The notes under the pieces: generated by a model
What the model was told of the DNA's origin: nothing
The model's database searches: none
The model's input: only the letters and a program-made list of their open reading frames with translations
Source of the DNA: Chlorokybus atmophyticus
Lineage: Eukaryota; Streptophyta; Chlorokybophyceae; Chlorokybales; Chlorokybaceae
Assembly: GCA_009103225.1 (NCBI GenBank)
Contig: RHPI01003369.1
Location: forward strand, 946,281 to 1,010,280
Direction: 5' to 3'
Length of the DNA stretch: 64,000 nt
In this document: piece after piece, positions 24,001 to 35,158 of the stretch
How the letters are laid out: each line of letters begins with the position of its first letter
Position numbering within the stretch: the stretch's first letter is position 1
Made by a program: the position numbers and the translations under genes

Positions 24001-25028
24001 GCTCACCCCCGCACACCAGCAAAGCCAAGCTTAACACTGGTGCCGCACTCTGGTCAGGAGATCAGCACACTGCTGCTCCTTTCAACCATCTTGTGGAAAA
24101 AGAGCCAGCTGGCAGATGAGGCAAGCGGACAGCCGGCCATGCGCACGACCAGCATCAAAAATACACAGCCCTCGCCGTCGATGCCGCCGAGGACGAAGAC
24201 GCCAACACTGCGTTGTGCAAGCTTTCCACCACGTTAGTGCTTTTCGTTACGGCGACCTACCACAATAACGTGCGACTGCCCACGAAGCAACGTTAGCTCT
24301 GTGCATAACGTGTTGTCGATGACATAACATGTTGATGCTGCCATGCACAGGTGGGCGGGGGACGTTGGCGGTGACGGCGCCACGCAACAACCTCACCATC
24401 GTTGGAGGCTCTAGCTTTGCAAGCAGGTAAGCCTGTATGCTTCGGCCTGTGAAATGAAACTAGGCATCTAGTTAGCATACATCATGGCTGGACCAGTGGG
24501 GGCCAGTGTTGTCTTCGTCTTGCATTGTGAGCAACGCAATGCCTGCCTGCAGCTGCCTACTGCCCATTCTGTGTGGGCTTACCTGCATGCCAGAGTGTAA
24601 GGTATGGTTTTCCAGCATGCTTGTGGGTTTGATTAGGTTGTTACAGCTTGAGTATATGCTGCAATCACCACCGGCGTTCTAGCACTTTGCATTGACTGGC
24701 TACGGCCTGCCACCCGGACTGGTGCATGGCAGCAGCTGCTCAGTCTCTGCATCTTCTTGACCTGGCATTGAGCTAAGCAGTAGGGCAGTGGCCGTAAACA
24801 CACCAATAGCGTTAGCTTTGTCACTGTGCCAGCTTGCATGGGTTTTTCATGCTGAGTGCATTGTTCGAGACCAATCAACATTGCCATCGTGCGGTAAATG
24901 CTGCACTTATAAGCACACAAACATGCTGGCTGATGACAGCGCTCTGGGTGTAGGTTGTGCCTAAGTCTCAGCAAAATGATTTTGCGGTTAACATCTACGC
25001 ATGCAGCAAACCTATCAGCTGGGCAGAT
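24001..25028. other. Intergenic upstream of DHX35
   Basis: About 1 kb without a supportable gene. It should hold the DHX35 promoter. No clear TATA or repeat was seen. Confidence 0.4.
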
Positions 25029-25933
25029 GGAGCCAGCGGCAACAGGAGAGGTGCAGCCGGCCGCGAAGAAGGCACGAGCTCATAATCCAGCTGCCGCGAG
25101 TGATGACAAAGAACAAAGATTCAAGTGAAGGAGTAATCAGCGACGTAAGCAACACGGGATGAGGGTTGGATTGAGAGGCCTCCCTTGCCTGAACAAAGCA
25201 GTTCTTTCCTTTCCTTCACTGTGTGCAGCTGGTCTTGATTGTCGAGGGCAAGCGGCTGCTGACAAGGAGGTTTGTGCTCGCGCGCAGCAGCCCCGTCTTC
25301 AAAAGCCTCCTGCTTGACATTGAAAACACCTTGGGCGCCCCCGTGAAGGTGCAGTGCGTGGTTGGTTTCTTGCATGATCGTTGTAATGATGCAGTATGGT
25401 CAGTCAAGGATGTTGTTCTTGCACTTGCCTGCAACAGCAGCATCCAAACAGGAGTTTAAACTGGCTGGCAAGAAAGTGGAGGACATGAAGCTCTTTCTCG
25501 CATGTTTGTGTCCTTCTCATCTGCCCAGCTCACAAGGGTGAGCAATAGCATTTTACAACAGCTATCCTGCACGTGGATTTCGGAAAGCCAGCTAAGTCGC
25601 AACTGTCATCTTGCAGGAGACGGCGCTCATGATGCTCCCGTTGGCCGATGAGTACAACGTCGCATAGCTCAAGTCTTGGTGCGAAACCACGCTGGAGAGG
25701 ACGCGGCCGGGCGTGGATGGGTTCATTCTCGGGCAGCAGTGCAACTCCCCGCGCTTGCTCGAAGCCTTCGCGAGCAGATGACGACGCCGGGAGCTAATCT
25801 TGAGGTCTTCAAAGATGTGCGCATGTACGACGTGCACCCGCCAACGCTGCAGAAAATCATGCAGCAGTATGTCAGCTGGGCCACAGCCCGGACATACCCA
25901 GCAGGGATGAGTGCTCATGGAGTGTATCGGTGA
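25029..25933 (+). pseudogene. BTB/POZ-domain gene, broken
   Basis: Pieces of a BTB protein in order: MEPAATGEVQPAAKKARAHN (25029), then after an intron LVLIVEGKRLLTRRFVLARS and SPVFKSLLLD (about 25230-25345), KQEFKLAGKKVEDMKLFL, ETALMMLPLADEYNV and KSWCETTLERTRPGVDGFI, then FKDVRMYDVHPPTLQKIMQQ. The BTB core (V..EG..L..HRFVLA..SPVF..LL) is recognisable. It is interrupted by a stop after EQRFK (about 25128), a TAG inside LADEYNVA*LKSWC (about 25665) and a frameshift near 25778. Intron GT/AG positions are still visible, so this is an unprocessed decayed copy. BTB proteins usually act as CUL3 adaptors; no function is expected here. Confidence 0.75.
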
Positions 25934-26443
25934 TGATTACTTGTAGCAGTTACCGTGCATACCAACTAAGACAGCTTTGTTATTCATATTGTACATAGCT
26001 TAAATTGTGATCAAGACAACTTTTTGCAGCATGAGCGCACAAGCGCAGCTCCCTATCTGGCTTTGTTGGACTGGTGTACCAGAGCTCGTTTTCGCTGCTG
26101 TTGCGAGATAGCATGACAACAAGCTTCTGGTAGCTTTATGCTTGAGTGCCAACAAGCAGGCAAAGATTGCACATCTACGCTCACAACTACATATGCAGCA
26201 ATCAGTGTCAGCAAGTCCAACTCACTGAGTTATACAGCCTCAGCAACATGCTGTACTCCCACTAGGCTACAGCAGCATAGTATAGTCAGTACCGACAGGC
26301 GGTTTTAGTGTTAGTACACAGTGATGCACCGTTCTCAGCAATAGAAACGGCATTGAGCGGAGGTGGCAACGATGCGTAGTATTGTTGACTTTGATTTGGA
26401 AGCAAGGACGAGAAGTGTGAACATAAGACTAAAAACTGCGGTG
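25934..26443. other. Intergenic, nothing recognised
   Basis: Spacer between the BTB pseudogene and the 3' end of the minus-strand coiled-coil gene. No RNA gene or repeat recognised. Confidence 0.4.
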
Positions 26444-28803
26444 CTAAAGCTCCACTTTTCTTTCCTTCAGCATCATACGGCGCTCCTTGACTCCTGTCTG
26501 CAAACTGCGGAACTCGCCTGCTGCATGCTCGACAGCATTCTGAGCCAAACATACGTCTCAGCACATTAGTAAAACACAACATTTTGTGCGCAAGGACATA
26601 CATGCATTAAGCATACCATGATAATGTCCCAGTCGCCCTTGGACAGATGTGCTTCGTCACTGTTGAGCTCTTGCCTCAGCATGACAATTCTGTCGTTGAT
26701 GTCCTCCTGCATGGCCATGGCAGGTATGACATCAAGCATCTTTCAAACAAAACACATCGAGTACCGATCTACAGTTGCAGTTAGTCACATCCCTAAGCAT
26801 GTCTGCTTGTAGAAACGTTCGTGACACATTGGTGCGAGATGTGGTAGTGTGTACATGTTCATAACAAAAGGTAACAAGGCTGTACGCACCACATTGGCTC
26901 GCAGCGTGATGAGCTCGATCTCTGCGACATTGAGTGCGTTGTAGATGTCTGTGTTGTTCTTCATCGTTTCCTCTAGCAAAGTTATCTCGCCTTGGAAGTC
27001 CTCGGCGTATTCCACAGCATCCATAATGTTGTCTTCCCAACACCAAAACCCAAACAGCTTACAAACAATGTAATACAAGAAAGCATCGGACTTTGCTGAC
27101 ATGGCGTTGCCCTTGTCTTGCATGTCTTCAGCGGCAATCTTAGTCAGGCTCCTCACGTGATACAACTGTTGTTGAACTTCTGTGGCAACCTCTTTGAGGT
27201 CAACGCTCTTTGCTCGCGCTTGCTCAAGCGTGTTCAGCACCACTCTGGTGTAATTAATCAGCAAATTCATGCTCTGAGCGGAGCCCTGCAAATTCTTGCG
27301 CTTCAAGTTCTGCAGCGCACAAACAAGAACATCAGTCCAGCTTTCATGGTCGTGTATGCCACATTGCGTTGCCATGTTGCTGTTCGCACAACAGTGACCA
27401 GCAAGTTATTGCGGCAATGCAGTGCTACTGGTTCCATTGTTGTGTTACCTCCTTGAACAGGCTGAGGGTGTTGGCACCGCTGTTGAACAGCAGGGACATG
27501 CCGCTGTTAGTTTCGCTGCAATGGATGCTCAATTTATAAGCGTTGCGGCTGAGCTGTTGATACAAATTAGCCAGATGGTTGCGTGCAACATTCAGCTCGC
27601 TGGAATGTCGCAAGCGTGTGGTCAGCTTGATCTGCAGATCAACCCTTATGTCGTCGGCCTGCTTGCCCAAGGCCTCTGCTTCCGCTTGCACCCGCGGCAA
27701 CTCTATCATTTGATCCTTTAGCGGAAACGACGCCAACTGCTGAAATGCTTCTTGCAAGGCGATTGCTGTTGAATGCGGCTTGGGTAAAGTTGCCCAAAGC
27801 CCTGTGCGTCCATCAAATACAAACAGCATGCTTTGAGCGGAGGCATAGGCAGAACAGGCTTTTGTCAAGAGAGTGTGACAGTTGCACAAACGTACATGTG
27901 GCACCAATGCCGACGGCGACAACGCAACCAATCAGCACAAAGCTTGCAGCCACGGTTTGCCACACAAGCTGCAGCTCTGCCCGGGATGACCAACTCGGCA
28001 GCACAAAGCGCCTGGTAGCTTGTGGTTGCTGCTCTTGAGCAGGCTCGGGCTCGAGCTTCGGCTCGGGCTCGGGCGCTGGTGCAGGCGCAGGCGCAGGCGC
28101 AGGCGCAGCCTCAGCCTCAGCCTCAGCCTCAGCCTCAGCCTCAGCCTCAGCCTCAGCCTCAGGCTCAGGCTCAGGCTCAGGCTCAGCCTCAGCCTCAGCC
28201 TCAGCCTCAGCCTCAGCCTCAGCCTCAGCCTCAGGCTGCCAAGCAAGTTCCAGTGACTTTCAGCTGAGTAGTCATGCAGGAGTGTGTCTTGAGACTTGCA
28301 TTGCAGTAGTGAATTGTCAAGTGCGACAAGGCAACGCTTGCAACGTGCGGCACCCTTACAATCCACTCCACGTTATCCGTGTTGAGTGAGATACGGCTGC
28401 ATGATTGAACCCTAGCTTTACCAAAGTTCCAAGGCAGAACTACTAGTTCTCAAAGCCAGTACCTGAGCGTAGATGATTGAGTGGGTGTTGCCTTCTTCAA
28501 GCAGAGACGGTGTGTTGCCCCTGCCAGCAAGCTGTGACTGCGTTTCACCGACTGTTAGCTGCTCAGACTGCGTTGCTTCGCATTCCTGCACCTGCACTGC
28601 CTGCTCTTCGTCTGACTGCTGCTGCACCATGGCCATCATCACGGCAGCTTCCTCCTCCTGCTGCTCAATCACACCGCCACCCATGAGTTCCCAGTCCCCT
28701 AACACTTCGCCGTCCGCTCATGGTCAGCCATAACGTCCTCCTGATCGTAGTCCTCAACCACTTCATCAGCGCCGGCTGCAGGCCATGCAAGACGCAGGCG
28801 CAT
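26444..28803 (-). CDS. Coiled-coil membrane protein, family unknown, paralogue 2
   Basis: Paralogue of 16199-18131. Exons B-F (28235-27896, 27858-27449, 27309-26890, 26739-26617, 26539-26444) are in phase throughout and match exons 2-6 of paralogue 1. Shared words include KQADDI, HLA(G/N)LYQ(E/Q)LSR, ALNVAEIELITLRA / VLHAIENELIALRR and NAVE(H/R)A..EF. Exon A (28803-28463) starts MRLRLAWPAAGADEVVEDYD and is acidic and Gln/Glu-rich, but needs one frame change near 28706, either a mutation, an assembly error or a small intron. Exon B opens with a long Glu-Ala/Glu-Pro/Ala-Pro dipeptide repeat, then a membrane helix (WQTVAASFVLIGCVVAVGIG), then the coiled-coil region. It ends ERKVEL. Function unknown; the N-terminal repeat is absent from paralogue 1. 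Confidence 0.72.
28084..28235 (-). repeat. In-frame hexanucleotide repeat (EA/EP/AP dipeptides)
   Basis: About 150 bp of GAGGCT, GAGCCT and GCGCCT hexamers on the minus strand. In the reading frame of the coiled-coil gene they encode runs of Glu-Ala, Glu-Pro and Ala-Pro, giving a stiff acidic spacer directly before a membrane helix. The other five frames are also open here, which is a by-product of the repeat. Confidence 0.85.
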
Positions 28804-30029
28804 CCTGCGGCAGGAGTGCAGCATGCGCTCAGTGATGGTTTGTCAACCCTCAAACAAAGGTTGCCAACAGTAAGCTAGGCAAGTCTAAAAGTCAACAATA
28901 ACAGCTACGACTTCAATCATCCTGTAGTTAGAATTTATACCACGGCATGCACAGCGGCAAGCATGCAACGTTTTGAGTGACATTGATGGTGCTCGGTGGC
29001 GCTTGCCTGCGTCAAGGCAAGCTGTCCGAGCAGTGCGGCAGCTGTGACACTCCCTTGTCAAGACAGCGCTTAAGCTGGATGAAGCACGACGCAACTGCTG
29101 CCAAGCGCATCAGGGCAAGTAGTAGTGAGGATACCTTACAGTAAGCAGCAGTCCGAACTGCTTGCTGTCATTGCACACACGCTCTTAGCTGACCCTCACC
29201 CCTATCGCCGCCGCCTCCGCTTTTCCGCCGGGCACTAGTCTGCTAGCCCAGCTCCGGCAGGCACTTGCAATGCACGTGGGTCGTGCAGACGTTGTGAAGC
29301 TTCGCGAGGTCAGGTGACTTGAAACAGCAGGTCAGGGCTGAAGCTTGGATATAGGCATGCCTCAGTCAATAACTGTCATGGGTGTTACTCAAGGCATGCA
29401 GCCTGCTGTCTGTGGCCACAGTGGTGAAAACGGCACCGGCGTGCTGAGTCACGGCCTGTGCCTGCACGGACGGAGTCAACAGATGCCACGCCTTACGTTC
29501 ACAACATGCCATACAAGTTTCTACCATTCTAAGTAATACCAAATGTTGACACTTCATCTTAACTTCAATTTGACTTCAAATGTTGGATGCTACATGACCT
29601 GGACTAATACCTGCCACTCGTGCTTGCCTAAGTATACACGTTATCTACAGATATGTTTGGACAATTCCTTATGGTGACCACATGCATAGTGCATTGTTGT
29701 AATGCACTACATTTGCGCTTTGACTTTAAGTCTGCACATTGGTTATTATATATACCATTTAAACAGAGACTTTGTTTTCAAAAAATTCAACTATGACTCT
29801 ATCACTTTAGCGAATGATAACGCCGATGCAAAGACAATTTTGCAAATGCAATCTGCTCACATGACCTTATACACATGGCAACAATTATGTAATTGCAACA
29901 TTTATATTATTGTTATAATTAGCGTGTGCATGAGTATTCGCACGCGTGAACACATTCACCTCATCAACACGAGTACATATATCTGATCAACGGGCTGTGC
30001 GCGCTCGATGAAGCTGCGTTGCATGAAGC
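28804..30029. other. Intergenic; AT-rich stretch at 29530-29990
   Basis: No gene supported. 29530-29990 is clearly more AT-rich than its surroundings and contains a 94-codon open frame (29702-29986) without a recognisable domain. Confidence 0.4.
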
Positions 30030-30295
30030 ACATACCCGGCCTCAAGCTGACAATGTGATGATGGATGTGTTTTCATAGCACCATGCTTGATGTGCGCGCG
30101 TGTGTGTATGTATGTGTGTGATGGTGGTGGTAGTGGTGGTGGTGGTGGTATGGGGGGTTGGCTTGTTGAAGCCAATCCTCACCCTGGCATAGCGCAACGT
30201 GTCGCGGTGTTGCGCCACTTGCAAGTTGTCAAGTGCGATTGGCATCACACGCCGAAACAGCTCCGCGCGCTTTGCCATCTCCTTCTCCCACACAG
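30030..30295 (-). pseudogene. Fragment of a retroelement integrase C-terminal region
   Basis: The minus strand reads WEKEMAKRAELFRRVMPIAL followed by DNLQVAQHRDTLRYARVR. This resembles, from memory, the helical segment between the integrase core and its C-terminal module in LTR elements annotated in green algae. It runs into a simple CAC/CCA repeat (about 30115-30155) and stops; the upstream end abuts a single N at 30299. No LTRs or other domains are nearby, so it is a fragment of an element different from the one at 6204-14319. Confidence 0.55.
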
Positions 30296-30299
30296 TGGN

Positions 30300-31071
30300 T
30301 GTGTGTAATCAATCTGCATATTTAACTACATGTGTGCGTTATGGGTTTTTATCCACACCTCACAAGTAATTGCATAATGTTAACACGTGTGCTGTAGTGC
30401 CTGCCGCTTGTGCGTTGTGTTGCAAGTTGTAATTTATAATCCTATTGCTTACTTGGCAGCGGCAACCGTTATCAGGCTCGCTAGATAGCATATAGGTGTG
30501 GCTCTTGTTATTAAATTTGCAATTACTGCCACACAGCCGCTGCTCAGCGATAATTGATGTGTGTACCGTAGGTATAAAAAATTATTCATAGCAATGAGCA
30601 TTTTAATACGCAAACATGGGTTGATACGCAACATTCGTAGTGCAAGCACGGCACGGCAGCGTAACACACAACAACAATCTGAGGTTTTTCTTACTATATC
30701 GATGTCAAGCAAACAATTACCCCCGCGGCCTTCAAGCGCGAATGACACACAACAACAAATTGCGCATGTATAAGCAAGTAATAAACACGCTGATAGAAGC
30801 CGCTTAAGAGCCGTATGTTTGCGCGTTGTTTGCTGCCAACATAATACCAGTAGTCTAGGTAACTCCTGCCCACATTCGGAACTACCGTGATACAAAGCAA
30901 CGCTCAGCTTTGTGCGCAGGTTCGCGCAGCATTCTGGTGGTGCAGTGACAAAGTGATGTGGAAAATGCATCACTGACAATGCAGCATTGTGCGCCGCCAA
31001 ACAATGTTAACGGGGCCTCATGCTTGTAAACGGGGCCTGATTCAAGAGCAAGCCCAGCTTTAGGGCTCAGC
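30300..31071. other. Intergenic upstream of NOA1
   Basis: No supportable gene. A 183-codon frame on the minus strand (31000-30449) is open but Cys/Leu-rich and without recognisable motifs. The last 200 bp should contain the NOA1 promoter and 5' UTR. Confidence 0.4.
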
Positions 31072-34000
31072 ATGGCGGCGGCGGCGGCGGCGGCGTGGGT
31101 GCGGGGGTCGTTCTGGGGCGAGGCGGTGTTGGCGCCTGCAGCTGCGGCTGCTACAACTGGAAGACGCAGGTGCAAAGGTCCATCTGGAGCGCGGTCGCCT
31201 GCCGTTGCGGCGGAGTGGCGGAGAGGCGGCGGCGAAGGCGGCGGCGGGTCTCAGAACAGGTTTGTGTTTTGTTGTGTGATGTTTGCAGTATGGCATTGTC
31301 AGTAGTAGTCAGCGAACAGTGTGCAGAGCCCCTTGTTTAGCAACCCTTTGGCAACCTCGTCATCCCGAATGCATTGGTTATGTGCTGCTGGCATTCAAGC
31401 CAATGGATGGTCAGAGCCACTACGTGTTTCAGTTGTGGCTTCGTGCTTGGTTTTTCACACGGCAATTGCTGTCATATGTGTGCTTGACCTCAGAATCCAG
31501 TTGTGCCCAGTGATTACATCGTTTAATAGGAAGAATTCGACACCACACCGTGGGATTACACAACGCAGAAATTTGTGATGAGGGCACAACTGTCTTTCCA
31601 GCCATGCTCACATCCAAGTTCAGTGACACACTGGATGCTGTTGGTGTGGTGAGTTTCATGAGAACATGCCAATGAAGCCTGATAGACATAGCGCACTCGT
31701 GTTGTTCCTGCTTTGTGGTGCACTCGTGTCCCATGATTACAACAAGAGGAATCGACTCAATCATGGGATTCCAATATGCAGAAATTTGTGATGAGGACAC
31801 GCAAATCGCTTTGCTTCTGGTTGTAGCTTTGCTACGTTGGGTTGTTGAACAATGCAACACAGCACGGTCTATAGCACAGGTGTCTGCCACCTCATGCGCA
31901 TGCACGCACGCACGCACGCACGCACGCACGCGCGCACACGCATGTACAAACACGTGTCCTGTGATTATAACAAGAGGAATCGACTCAACCATGGGATTCC
32001 ATTATGCAGAAATTTGTGATGAGGACACACAAACATCTCATGCTTGCGCTTGCAGCTTTGTTACGCTATGTCACGCGAAACATGCACTGCCAGCGTTGCC
32101 ACACACAGACACGCGCACACACGCACACGCATTGTTTGCTTGCACGCAGTAATTTGATCTACATGTAGGACCCGGCGTGGCGAGAGTTCAAACACGTGGT
32201 CCTCCAGTGACTATCAGCCCCCCACGCCTCGCGATGCAGGCGAGCACGCAGCGTCTTCCTCGCCATCCGAGCACGCCACTTCACGTTCCGGCAACCGGCC
32301 CTTCAACCCTCCCTCTCAACGGCGCGCACCGCGAGACAAACCCGCGGTGAGGAAAGCTGCAGTGGCGGCAAGAGGACCAACGTGTTACGGCTGCGGGGCC
32401 CCACTGCAGGTCGGTAAGAGAGAGTGAGACTGAGACAGAGTTGGACTTGAAAGTTGTGTGATGCCATCAAGCTGATGGACATGATAACCCTTTGTAGGTT
32501 GAGGATGGTGAAGCGCCTGGATTTGTCAAAGCTGAGGTGTATCAGCAGGTTAGCAACTGTGTCATGCAGCAACATGCTACTGATGATGTTGATATTGTTG
32601 ATGACCGTGCACAGTTACTCGCCTCTAATCCAATTTTTGGGTTCATCAGAAGCAGCAGCACCATCAGCTTGGGTCGATCCTGTGCGGTCGTTGCACGCGA
32701 CTGTGTCACGGCGAGCTGGTGCCGGCGGTGGGGGGTCACGGGGGCCACGGGAGCGCAAACTCCAAGACGTTCGTGACGGCGGAACAGCTCAGAGAGCAGC
32801 TGCTGCACCTGAAGAACTCCAAAGCGCTGATTGTCAAGCTGGTAAGCGCGGGATCTACACAGTTGATGTTTTGGCAAAAGCATATGTTCACTTGAGGTGT
32901 ATGCAGTACAGTAGGGTCTCTGTTGACTGCAAGCATACATACAGTGCGTGCGTGCCCTACGATAGGATCTGTTGACTGCAAGCACACATGCACTGCGTTT
33001 CTGTGTCCGCATGCGCATGCGTGCGTGCGTGCGACTAAACGGCAGCTGCTTCACCATACAGCCTGCAACAAATGAGCACAAACAACCTGTCTCGCTGCAT
33101 TTTCAGCAAGTGTGGTATTTGTGCTGGGTGATGACTGTGGGTCCGCAGGTGGATTTGACGGACTTCCACGGCAGTTTTGTTACCCGGGTGCGGGACATCG
33201 TCGGCGCCAACCCGATTCTTCTGGTTGGCACAAAGGCCGATCTGTTGCCGCGCGAGGCTGATCTGCATGAAGTAGAGAACTGGGCTTTAGAGGTAGGCTG
33301 CTGCTGTCATACTGCACTAACTCAGTGCTTGTCAACCCACTCACATCATGTTTGTCTCAGGTGGTCAGGCGGAAGAAGCTTAATGTGGTTGACGTGAGAC
33401 TTGTGAGTGCCAAGACGGGCATGGGGATGGAACAGATTGCTCGTATGATAACTACCGAACGGCAAGGGCGAGACGTGTACATCCTCGGCGCTGCAAATGC
33501 CGGTGAGACAAAGTTTGCAAGCAATTGCAATTGCACCTAAGTGTACTCGCTTGTCTTATGCCTTCTTATTGGCAGGCAAATCTGCTTTTGTGCACGCTTT
33601 GTTGAAGGACCTTGCCAAGCGTGACCCTGCGGCCATCGCGGCATCCAAGCGCCAACCTGTCCAGTCCGCTATGCCCGGCACGACGTTGGGTCCCATTGCA
33701 ATTGACGCCTTCGGCACAGGCAGCGTACGCAATGTGTGTTTGTGTAATTCCTGTGCATCAGAAAATAACATCAGGTCCAATGCAGAAACTGTATGATACT
33801 CCCGGACTTCATCTGCACCATCGGCTAGCGACCGCCCTCACCGTCGACGAGCTGCAGTTCCTCGTGCCGCGCGGGCGATTCGCTGGCGTGTCGGTTGGAG
33901 ACAACCTCGCCGGCACGACGTATCTATGGAGCGGTGTGGTTCGCGTAGACGTCATCAAGGTGGGACAGAGAAGTCTATTGAGACTGGTTAGTTGCAGACT

Positions 34001-34665
34001 ATCATTTGATGTATGTATGGTACAGGCGCCACCATCAGTCGAGCTGACTTTCTTCGGGCCCGATGCACTACCGATCAAAAACGTGCGCACTGAACATGTT
34101 GAAGCCGTGCTTCAGGTACACGCAAACTCATACCCAGACGCGCGCACGCGCGCACACATAAACACATACACGCACATACGTACACGCACACACATATGTG
34201 CACGCACCCATGCACACACACGTACACGCACCTCACTACTACAACGCAATCACCCCCTCACCCTCCCTCCCCACCCTTCAGGAGGAAGGCGGCACGACCC
34301 TCGTCCCTCCCCTCGGCCCCTCCCGCTACTCCTCCCTCTCCATCTCCCCCGTCCGCGACGTCTCCCTCCTTTTACCGGAAGTCTCCAACGCCCCCGCCGC
34401 GGACGTCGCAATCTCCGGTCTCGGGTGGATACGCGTCGGGAGCGTACGGAGCGGGAGGGACAGACGGGTCGATAATGAAGTGGTATTGAGAGTGTGGGCG
34501 CCGAAAGGGGTGGAGGTTTTCTTGAGAGAACCGATGCCGGTGGAAGGGTTGGGTGGGGTGATTAACAATGAGAAGTCCTTTAGGCCAGCGAGGCGTGAAC
34601 AAGAACGGCAACAACAGGTGAGTAGTGAGCAACCTGCGTACAGGACACGTGCGAGTAGGTGGTGA
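31072..34665 (+). CDS. NOA1: Circularly permuted GTPase, NOA1/YqeH type
   Basis: GTPase needed for plastid or mitochondrial ribosome function in plants and related to bacterial YqeH. Ten exons (31072-31259, 32169-32409, 32498-32548, 32668-32841, 33149-33292, 33361-33502, 33576-33724, 33786-33959, 34026-34115, 34282-34665) give 578 residues, in phase throughout. The N-terminus is Ala- and Arg-rich, like a transit peptide. A four-Cys zinc finger is formed by CYGC (135-138) and CGRC (166-169). The GTPase motifs are permuted: G4 GTKADL (245-250) precedes G1 GAANAGKSAF (about 309-318), with G3 DTPG (367-370) last. The C-terminal domain contains DVAISGLGWI as in plant NOA1. A strong donor (CAG|GTGAGT at about 34617) inside the last exon leaves the extreme C-terminus open: the last 16 or so residues may be intron. 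Confidence 0.94.
31507..32035. repeat. Three diverged tandem units inside NOA1 intron 1
   Basis: The sequence GCAGAAATTTGTGATGAGG recurs near 31563, 31776 and 32004. It is preceded each time by TGGGATT and, in the last two copies, by ACAAGAGGAATCGACTCAA. The unit is a little over 200 bp. The third unit also holds a CGCA run at about 31900-31930. All lie in the 909-bp first intron. Confidence 0.75.
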
Positions 34666-35158
34666 TGTGTGTACATAGAGCTGAGTAGTAGTAGTTCTAG
34701 TAGCCTGTTATTCTCCTATTGAGTAGTGCAGCTGTGTCTGTTTATAACGTGTTTTGGGTCTGGTTACTTCAGCTTTGATGTGCGCTCGATTGTGCGCGAT
34801 GTTATATGATGCGTGGTGCCGAGCGGCAATCAGTCAACCTTCTTGCGCGAGTGAGTGCCTTTGTTGCATGTGTCATATTCGTTCTAGCACCATGCGGGAA
34901 GCACGCAGCAAGATGTGGCGGATAACTTCCTAAACCAGCCATCATGTAGCAAGATTAATGGGTAGTATTGACACAGGTCGGAAAGAAAGAGAATGCACCC
35001 TTAATGTGCTGTCATTCTTGTACTATTCAGTCAATGTGTATGAATGAGAAGCACGCTGCATGATCCCGAGTACGCGCACTTGGGCACAAAAGAGTACTGA
35101 CATGTTACAAGTTATGAACAAGGCCAAACAAGGCAAGGTCGGTGCCTAAGACGACTCC
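34666..35158. other. Spacer between the convergent genes NOA1 and DZIP1-like
   Basis: About 490 bp containing the 3' ends of both genes. No other feature recognised. Confidence 0.5.

Noticed and set aside
26286-26603. 105-codon minus-strand frame at the end of the coiled-coil paralogue
   Set aside because: It is out of frame with the conserved exon (NAVEHAAGEFRSL), which ends at a stop at 26444.
28020-28366. Arg-Leu, Ser-Leu and Gln-Pro repeat frames on both strands
   Set aside because: Alternative readings of the hexanucleotide repeat; only the Glu-Ala/Glu-Pro frame joins in phase to a membrane helix and the coiled-coil exons.
30449-31000. 183-codon minus-strand frame upstream of NOA1
   Set aside because: Cys/Leu-rich chance frame without domain or splice signals.
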